Shown here: positions 1-5,086 of the stretch, one piece after another
Layout of the letters: each line of letters starts with the position of its first letter
How positions within the stretch are numbered: the stretch's first letter is position 1
Assembly (NCBI GenBank): GCA_011525035.1
Contig: WTIZ01000055.1
Span: 1 to 34,081, forward strand
DNA: 34,081 bases
From: Cryomorphaceae bacterium
Lineage (GTDB): Bacteria; Bacteroidota; Bacteroidia; Flavobacteriales; Schleiferiaceae
Reading direction: 5' to 3'
The notes under the pieces: model-generated
Database searches by the model: none
What the model was told of the DNA's origin: nothing
What the model saw: the letters and a program-made list of their open reading frames with translations, nothing else
Program-made: the position numbers and the translations under genes

Positions 1-34
1 ACAAGGCGTAAAAAAAAATGGGGAGGACACCGCC

Positions 35-83
35 GCGGAGAGAGAGGGTTTTGAACCTAACGCCGCAATATGCTCGTTTTCAA
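35..83 (-). pseudogene. decayed 3' half of a tRNA-Ser(UGA)
   Basis: Read on the minus strand, this stretch aligns with the intact tRNA-Ser(UGA) at 2262-2349 from the anticodon loop to the acceptor end. It keeps the TTGAAAAC block around the anticodon, an AGC-TA pattern after it, and a terminal block identical over 14 bases (35-48 against 2264-2277). The T-stem no longer pairs and the variable arm is shortened. Nothing upstream of the anticodon loop resembles a tRNA 5' half. It has the same orientation as the intact gene, as expected for the displaced copy left by tRNA-targeted integration. The alignment was made by eye. Confidence 0.6.
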
Positions 84-309
84 TTAATTAAGAGAACGCT
101 TTTGTCTAAGTCAACCCGCTAAGCAACCCAATCGGCCGCGGAGGGCATTTCGCCCAATAGCGCTGACATAGCTAGTCAAATATAGGCTTTTTTAACCGAA
201 GGTTCAATTCCCACCTCAGGACTATATCGTGATGTTCATTGGCACTGTTGATATACATCTATGAAGCGCATTTTGATCTGATTTACGCCTCCAGTGATCG
301 CGTTAGTAT

Positions 310-686
310 TGTTCGGAATATTCCGAACGCACGTTTGGAACCACGAATAATTCTAAAACCTCAATGTTTTTAGTATTTTCGTTATAGAATCAAAATAGAA
401 ATTCGATCTCAAAGTAAAGAAAGGTAATGGATTCGGCCGCCAGACTCTGCGGCGGAGAGGAAGGGAATCGAACCCTCGGAGATTTTGTATTTTACCGTTG
501 TCATGAGTTTTTAGTCCTTCTCTCAAAGCCTTATAAACATAGGGCTTAACGATTTTATGTGCAATTTTTTGGTTGGTTAATAATTTACCGAACACTTGGT
601 TTTCACCGATTATTAGGTATTGAATGAACCTCATATGTGTTGGAATTACACGTGATTCCAAACGTGTGTTCGGTAAATACCGAACA
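310..686. mobile_element. 377-base MITE-like element with 36-base palindromic terminal inverted repeats
   Basis: The left end (310-345) and the reverse complement of the right end (651-686) match at 31 of 36 positions, with weaker similarity for about a dozen more bases inward. Both ends start TGTTCGG. Each end contains its own palindrome: GTTCGGAATATTCCGAAC (311-328, perfect) and TGTTCGGTAAATACCGAACA (667-686, two central mismatches). A third copy of the motif, ATTTACCGAACAC, lies inside at 583-595 as an exact 13-base inverted copy of 666-678. The interior holds a tRNA-Ser 3' fragment. No clear target-site duplication was found. It could instead be a cluster of operator sites, or two facing-away ends of insertion sequences. 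Confidence 0.5.
452..477 (-). pseudogene. tRNA-Ser 3' fragment (T-arm and acceptor strand)
   Basis: On the minus strand this reads as a well-paired T-arm with a TTCGATT loop, followed by the acceptor 3' strand CCTCTCC, a G discriminator and CCG. It resembles the 3' ends of both tRNA-Ser genes in the window. The matching 5' acceptor strand and the rest of the tRNA are missing, so it cannot be a working tRNA. The good T-arm pairing suggests it is younger, or better preserved, than the copy at 35-83. A GC-rich hairpin-like stretch (434-455) lies directly beyond its 3' end. Confidence 0.6.
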
Positions 687-742
687 TTTTGCCTTACAGT
701 AGCAGGCCTTCATGTTTGAATTTGAACTTTTAAATTCTAAAT

Positions 743-2053
743 ATGATGCATGGTAATTCAAAGTATCCATTAGAGCTCAAATTTGCCGTTTGTTGCGGTG
801 AGGAGCTGACGCACTTTTCAAAAAGTGACATTCGCAAAATTCCAAGAGCAACGCTTTCTGAATGGCGAAAGACACCCATTTCAAAATTTGTTAACCAATT
901 CGAAAATGGAGCAGAGCATCCAACGGTGATTAAATATCTATCTCGACGCAATGACGAATTGGAGCGTAGTAAGCAAGCTATAGACTCCTATATGACGTTC
1001 GTAAGTTTCATAAAGGATGCTATGGGAGTCAAGCCATTTACTCGAATGTTAAGTGAGAATAAGGAAAGATTCGTGGAAGTGGTTGAGGGGCTTGAAGGGT
1101 TGGTCACACAACAGTATTTTCTTGAGCATGCTGGTATTTCCAGAAATAGATATTGGGGATGGAAGAGTATTCTGGAGATGAATTGTTCCTTAACGGCTGA
1201 TAAAATCTGCGCTCGACGAACCCCAAATAAAATAAGGGATGCTGAACGACAGTTGTGTCGGCAGCTAGTGATAGCCGGTGGTGAGAATAAGAATGTTATT
1301 TATGCGCATGCCATTCGAAAGGGCCAAATAGCTATGGGGCGAGGTTCATTCTATAACATCGTGCAAGATTTAACCACCACGAAGCAAATGAAAACCTACA
1401 AGCCACGAGCCATTAAAATCAGAGCTAAAAATGTTCATGATATCTGGCATGCTGATGTTTCAATTATAAAAACCGTCTATGGTGAAAAGTGGTATTTGTA
1501 TTGCATAGTAGATAATAAGTCTAGAGGTATTGTGAATTGGCGATTAACCAATACTCTTAGGAAGTCTATATCAGCCGATGTGTTGAGAGAAGCGTTTTTA
1601 AAACATAATGCAGATAAGCTCATTTACATGACAGATGGCGGTAGTGAGAACAAGAAAATTATGGAGACTGATCTGCTTTATATGTATTTTAAAGTGACTC
1701 ATTGGATCGCAGGGAAGAGTGTAATGGCCTCAAATTCTATGATAGAGCGAGTGTTTCACACTTTGAAGAATGAATTTGGTTCTGTTCACATTGCTAAAGA
1801 CGGACTACAGTTAAAGCAGATTCTCAGTTCGACGATCGAAGCTTACATGAATCGGCCACATTCCGCCCATGGAATTTACACTCCTTTAGAGGTTCTTGAA
1901 GGTAGAGATAACTGGCTTGATGTGAAGAAAGTCATTGCTGATGCCAAAAAGGAGAGGGTAGCAGCGAATAAGGTTGCTCGCTGCGAAAACTGTTCGTGCT
2001 CGGTAGAAGAACGCTGTAGTGAGGACGTTGGTGTTATGGAGCAGAGCTATTAA
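743..2053 (+). CDS. DDE (rve-type) transposase/integrase
   Basis: This 436-residue protein is a retroviral-integrase-fold transposase in the broad IS3/IS481-like group; I do not recognise the exact family. The N-terminal part (about 1-60) looks like a helix-turn-helix with a conserved Trp. The catalytic domain starts near residue 230 with WHADVS (first Asp), continues with TDGGSEN (second Asp), and ends with IERVFHTLKNEF (Glu), so all three acidic residues are present. The C-terminus is unusual: a Cys-rich C-x2-C-x-C-x6-C cluster that could bind zinc. The start is the first of two adjacent ATGs. No second transposase frame and no matching terminal inverted repeats immediately around the gene were found, so the element's borders are unclear. 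The frame is intact and could be active. Confidence 0.85.
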   Translation: MMHGNSKYPLELKFAVCCGEELTHFSKSDIRKIPRATLSEWRKTPISKFVNQFENGAEHPTVIKYLSRRNDELERSKQAIDSYMTFVSFIKDAMGVKPFTRMLSENKERFVEVVEGLEGLVTQQYFLEHAGISRNRYWGWKSILEMNCSLTADKICARRTPNKIRDAERQLCRQLVIAGGENKNVIYAHAIRKGQIAMGRGSFYNIVQDLTTTKQMKTYKPRAIKIRAKNVHDIWHADVSIIKTVYGEKWYLYCIVDNKSRGIVNWRLTNTLRKSISADVLREAFLKHNADKLIYMTDGGSENKKIMETDLLYMYFKVTHWIAGKSVMASNSMIERVFHTLKNEFGSVHIAKDGLQLKQILSSTIEAYMNRPHSAHGIYTPLEVLEGRDNWLDVKKVIADAKKERVAANKVARCENCSCSVEERCSEDVGVMEQSY

Positions 2054-2062
2054 CTAGCGAGG

Positions 2063-2093
2063 TCCCAGTCGCCACGGTGGCTGGGATTTTTTT
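2063..2093 (+). terminator. terminator after the transposase gene
   Basis: TCCCAG (2063-2068) pairs with CTGGGA (2081-2086), extended inward by wobble pairs, and is followed by a run of T. It starts ten bases after the transposase stop codon. A further set of weaker hairpins with T-runs fills 2100-2220, including a GCCCAT/ATGGGC pair (2178-2183 and 2215-2220). Confidence 0.65.
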
Positions 2094-2226
2094 CGCTTCG
2101 CTCAAAAGATCCCTAGAGGAGAGAACCGTTCCAAAAACACATGAAAACCAGTCCGCCTTCGGCGTCCTGTGTTTTTTTGCCCATTTCGCTCACTGAAGCA
2201 AGCTTCGTTCGCGTATGGGCATAAAA

Positions 2227-2251
2227 AAAACCAGCGTTTCACGCTGGTTTT
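2227..2251 (-). terminator. terminator of tRNA-Ser(UGA)
   Basis: AAAACCAGCGT (2227-2237) pairs perfectly with ACGCTGGTTTT (2241-2251) around a three-base loop. On the minus strand the hairpin is followed by a long T-run (the A-run at 2223-2230). It lies 11 bases beyond the tRNA 3' end. Thirteen bases of its right arm (2241-2253) are identical to a stretch of the tRNA gene at 2303-2315. Confidence 0.75.
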
Positions 2252-2261
2252 CAGGTGTTTT

Positions 2262-2349
2262 TGGCGGAGAGAGAGGGATTCGAACCCCCGGTACCTCTCG
2301 GTACGCTGGTTTTCAAGACCAGTGCATTCGACCACTCTGCCATCTCTCC
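2262..2349 (-). tRNA. tRNA-Ser(UGA)
   Basis: A full cloverleaf can be folded on the minus strand. The acceptor strands are GGAGAGA and TCTCTCC with discriminator G and an encoded CCA. The anticodon stem CTGGT/ACCAG encloses loop CTTGAAA, giving anticodon UGA. There is a long variable arm, as expected for serine, and a T-arm with loop TTCGAAT. Length is 85 bases plus CCA. It reads UCN serine codons. Two damaged copies of its 3' part lie to the left (35-83 and 452-477), which suggests this gene has served as an integration target. Confidence 0.95.
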
Positions 2350-2382
2350 GATAGAGAGTTCGAGAACTCCCTGAGTGGGCGG

Positions 2383-2412
2383 CAAATTTAAACAGGAATT
2401 CGTGTTTTGCAA
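2383..2412 (-). promoter_or_regulatory. promoter of tRNA-Ser(UGA)
   Basis: On the minus strand a TTG (2412-2410) is followed after 19 bases by TAAATTTG (2390-2383), an exact match to the Bacteroidota TAnnTTTG element. Transcription would start near 2376 and give a leader of about 26 bases before the tRNA. That leader holds a small hairpin (GAGTTC/GAACTC). The promoter overlaps the divergent one for the gene at 2439. Confidence 0.65.
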
Positions 2413-2435
2413 GGGCAATTTTGCAATTATCTTTG
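2407..2435 (+). promoter_or_regulatory. promoter of the GWxTD/glycosyltransferase operon
   Basis: A TTG at 2407-2409 and TATCTTTG at 2428-2435 are separated by 18 bases and match the Bacteroidota consensus. The -7 element ends only three bases before the first of two adjacent ATGs (2439 and 2442). If it is used, the mRNA would have almost no leader. It interleaves with the divergent tRNA promoter. Confidence 0.55.
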
Positions 2436-2438
2436 AGG

Positions 2439-3914
2439 ATGATGAAATCTTTCCTGAAAGTCATATTTCTACTTGCACTAACTACTTCAGTTAAAGCGCA
2501 GGAGTTGCGCTTTGGATTGCAGCCTATCCAATATGTGAGTGAGACTCAAGGTCCTTATGTGGACTTTTACAGTACGCTTGACGCAAGCACCATTGCTTTT
2601 GAAATGGATGCTGATTCGATTTGGCATGCACGTTTTAAGGTGGCTTTGTCCTTCGAAGGCAAAGTAGACGTAGTTAGATTTGAATATACCAGTGAAGATT
2701 CTGCCTCTAGTGCGCCGTTAATGTTGCAGAAGAGTACGTTCACTTTTGATGAAACAAAAGGGACAGCGAAGCGACCGTTGGAGATCTTTCTATACGACGA
2801 GGTATCCAATAGTGATTGGAGTTTTAGCGATACTCTCGAATATGTTGCCAGTGATTTTTGGTTGGCTCAGCCCGTCTTGCTAGATGATGTGGACGAGGTA
2901 CCTGCGAATTATGTAAAGAGAGGGGTATCCGTTGTTCCAGTGGCTTCATTAGGATTGCCGGTATTTGAAAATGAATCGAGCCTAAGCATGTATACGGAAG
3001 CCTATGTGGGTGAGGGTAAGTACATCCTCCAGTACAAATTGACGGATGCTTACGGGAATATTATTCCAGGGACTTCCGGATTTGCACGTTGTAAGAATGG
3101 GAGTACTCCGGTCTACAATAAAATTGACTTTTCTTCCCAGAAAAGCGGTCAATATGAATATTCTATTGTGATGTTAGACAGCACTGGTCAGACGGTTGCG
3201 GAGCGCAGTAGTCCGTTTTACTGGTACAACGACAAGGCTGATGAAGCAGCGTGGAACGGCCCCGAGGTGAGTATTACACGTGCCGTATTTGAAAACGGTT
3301 GGGGACAGTGGTCTCAGGTCAATGAGTACTTACGCATGATTGCGCCTGTAGCTACAATGTCGCAACGTCGGATAATGACCAACTTAAAAGACTCTAAGGA
3401 TACGGCTAGAATTGCATCGTTCATAGTGAATTTTTGGACGGAGAAAAATGCGATGGATCCTTTAGGAGAGTGGAAAGGGTATTTGGTAGTGGTCGATAAA
3501 GTTGATCAAGAGTTCGGCAGTAGAACCGTTCCAGGTTACAGGTCTCAGATGGGCCGAGTGTTCCTCCAATATGGTGCGCCATCGCTCGTTGAAGAACGTT
3601 CGTTTGACGGTCGTAACTATCCGTACCAAGTGTGGCAATACGATCAATTGAAGAGTTCTAGTACTCCGGTGCAACAGAATCAGGTGTTCATCTTTGTGGA
3701 TCAAGAGCTCATAGGTCGTCAATACACACTCATACACAGTTCTGCCTTGGGTGAGGTGAAGGATCATAAGTGGCAGTATCATTTGACACGCCACACCAAT
3801 GCAGGCCCTGATATTGATGCGACCTCTACCCAATACAGCAGGGATAACTTTGGAGAGCGAATTTCTAATTCCATCATTATTGGTAACCAAGGAACGTGGT
3901 TCGATAGATTTTAA
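2439..3914 (+). CDS. secreted GWxTD domain-containing protein
   Basis: The 491-residue product begins with a signal peptide (MMKSFLKV then a hydrophobic run ending VKAQ), so it is exported. The body is beta-rich. The C-terminal quarter carries the GWxTD-type domain: an FW pair, then a degenerate core GYRSQMGRVFLQYGAP in place of the usual GW-TDRGRVYI-YG-P, then YPYQVWQY. The family is widespread in Bacteroidota and related phyla, and its biochemical role is not established. A TTG 18 bases upstream could extend the frame, but the ATG pair directly precedes the signal peptide, so 2439 (or 2442) is preferred. It sits six bases before a glycosyltransferase and is probably cotranscribed with it. 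Confidence 0.85.
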   Translation: MMKSFLKVIFLLALTTSVKAQELRFGLQPIQYVSETQGPYVDFYSTLDASTIAFEMDADSIWHARFKVALSFEGKVDVVRFEYTSEDSASSAPLMLQKSTFTFDETKGTAKRPLEIFLYDEVSNSDWSFSDTLEYVASDFWLAQPVLLDDVDEVPANYVKRGVSVVPVASLGLPVFENESSLSMYTEAYVGEGKYILQYKLTDAYGNIIPGTSGFARCKNGSTPVYNKIDFSSQKSGQYEYSIVMLDSTGQTVAERSSPFYWYNDKADEAAWNGPEVSITRAVFENGWGQWSQVNEYLRMIAPVATMSQRRIMTNLKDSKDTARIASFIVNFWTEKNAMDPLGEWKGYLVVVDKVDQEFGSRTVPGYRSQMGRVFLQYGAPSLVEERSFDGRNYPYQVWQYDQLKSSSTPVQQNQVFIFVDQELIGRQYTLIHSSALGEVKDHKWQYHLTRHTNAGPDIDATSTQYSRDNFGERISNSIIIGNQGTWFDRF

Positions 3915-3920
3915 GCTCGG

Positions 3921-4946
3921 ATGAAAGAAAAGATTGCGGTTGCCATCCTGAATTGGAACGGGAAAGCCTTATTAGAAAAATACTTACCAGGCGTTGTTGA
4001 AGACAGCAAGCCACATCCGGTATATGTCATTGATAACGACAGCAGTGACGACAGCGTTGCCTATGTTGAAACGCATTTTCCAGAGGTTCAGATTATTCAG
4101 ACCGGTGATAATTTAGGCTATGCAGGCGGCTACAACGAAGGTTTGAAGCCTTTGAAGGAGAAGTATGCAGTGCTTTTAAATAGCGATGTAAGAACGACTC
4201 CTGGATGGTTGAAGCCTATCATGGGACATTTTGAGAAGTATCCTAATTGTGGGGCGGTTCAGCCGAAAATTCGTTGGGATCGTGAGCCCGAAAAGTTTGA
4301 ATACGCTGGGGCTTCTGGAGGATTTATTGATGCTTTAGGCTATCCATTTTGCCGGGGACGTGTCCTTCATGAGCTTGAAGTGGATGGTGGTCAGTACAAC
4401 GATGCACGTCCTGTATTTTGGGCGACAGGCGCTTGTTTAGCCGTGAATATGGATGCGTTTGAACGAGCAGGTAAGCTAGATCCTATGCTGTTCGCGCACA
4501 TGGAGGAGATTGACCTTTGCTGGCGCATGCAACGTGCTGGTTATGAGGTTTGGGTGGAGCCTAAATCTGAGGTTTATCATCTTGGCGGGGCAACATTGAA
4601 TGCCGATTCTCCACGAAAAACCTATTTGAACTTCCGCAACAACCTGATTATACTCGTGAAAAACCTTCCGCAGCTTCGTGCCATGGGGGTTGTGTTTGCA
4701 CGACTGATTTTAGATGGAGTAGCAGGAGTGAAGTTCGTTCTCGAAGGAAAACCTAAACATACTTTAGCCATACTGCAAGCGCACTTTGCCTTTTACGGAA
4801 GGTTCACTAAAATTCAGCGCACACGCATGTCGTATAAAGGATTGCCCTTGTTGCCTTTGAAGAAGTTAAAGGGGACCTATGCGGGCAGCATGGTATGGCA
4901 ATTTTACGCACGTGGTCACAAGCATTTTTCTGCGTTTTTCAAGTGA
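3921..4946 (+). CDS. family 2 glycosyltransferase (rhamnosyltransferase-like)
   Basis: This 341-residue GT-A fold enzyme likely adds a sugar to a surface polysaccharide or glycolipid at the inner face of the membrane. The motifs come in the usual order: AILNWNG at residues 8-14, VIDNDSSDDS (36-45) for nucleotide-sugar binding, NLGYAGGYN, LLNSDV (85-90) with the metal-binding Asp, WATGACLAV, and the HMEEIDLCWR catalytic/acceptor motif typical of WbbL-like enzymes. The length is normal. There is no long membrane segment, only a moderately hydrophobic C-terminal region. It starts six bases after the GWxTD gene, which implies translational linkage. Donor and acceptor cannot be told from sequence. 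Confidence 0.9.
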   Translation: MKEKIAVAILNWNGKALLEKYLPGVVEDSKPHPVYVIDNDSSDDSVAYVETHFPEVQIIQTGDNLGYAGGYNEGLKPLKEKYAVLLNSDVRTTPGWLKPIMGHFEKYPNCGAVQPKIRWDREPEKFEYAGASGGFIDALGYPFCRGRVLHELEVDGGQYNDARPVFWATGACLAVNMDAFERAGKLDPMLFAHMEEIDLCWRMQRAGYEVWVEPKSEVYHLGGATLNADSPRKTYLNFRNNLIILVKNLPQLRAMGVVFARLILDGVAGVKFVLEGKPKHTLAILQAHFAFYGRFTKIQRTRMSYKGLPLLPLKKLKGTYAGSMVWQFYARGHKHFSAFFK

Positions 4947-4984
4947 TTTGATTCATTTATGAATCAAAGTGGCTCAATTTGAGC
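4947..4984. repeat. two adjacent perfect inverted repeats
   Basis: TTTGATTCAT and ATGAATCAAA (4947-4956 and 4959-4968) form a perfect 10-bp pair with a two-base spacer, directly after the glycosyltransferase stop codon. Four bases later GCTCAA and TTGAGC (4972-4977 and 4979-4984) form a second pair around one base. No T-run follows, so a simple terminator is doubtful. Both lie in the upstream region of the receptor gene at 5087 and could be operators or mRNA-processing hairpins. Confidence 0.6.
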
Positions 4985-5086
4985 TATGATTTACACAGTT
5001 GTTAGTGAAAATCTCAGAATTCAGGATTTATTAAAGTCGCTGAGCGGCGCAATTCCTTTAACTTGTCGCTATACAAAATCAAAACT

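Larger units (their letters stand above)
1..742. other. gene-poor region with tRNA-Ser remnants and a short inverted-repeat element
   Basis: No open frame here has a convincing protein signature. What can be seen is a decayed tRNA-Ser 3' half (35-83), a second tRNA-Ser 3' fragment (452-477), and a 377-base segment bounded by long imperfect inverted repeats (310-686). The sequence appears richer in A and T than the core genes to the right. Its position next to a transposase gene and an intact tRNA-Ser suggests an old integration hot spot. The window edge cuts the region, so its left boundary is unknown. Confidence 0.6.

Noticed and set aside
133-147. GCGGAG block resembling a fourth tRNA-Ser acceptor end
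   Set aside because: Only six bases match and no T-arm follows; the region is simply GC-rich.
196-222. Plus-strand T-arm-like GGTTCAATTCC, perhaps a tRNA or tmRNA 3' end
   Set aside because: Only two of the inner stem pairs and one outer pair form, and no acceptor partner is visible upstream. Too weak to call.
353-661. Open frame of 102 codons on the minus strand
   Set aside because: It begins with a TTG inside the right inverted repeat, and its second half is the translation of the tRNA-Ser fragment (GFDSLPLR pattern). No family was recognised, so it is probably chance, although the first 60 residues could be a remnant of a lost gene.
2102-2464. 120-codon minus-strand frame and a 61-codon plus-strand frame across the tRNA-Ser(UGA)
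   Set aside because: Both translate the tRNA and its terminator (GFESLSLR and RERDSNPRY patterns are typical tRNA translations) and are not real genes.
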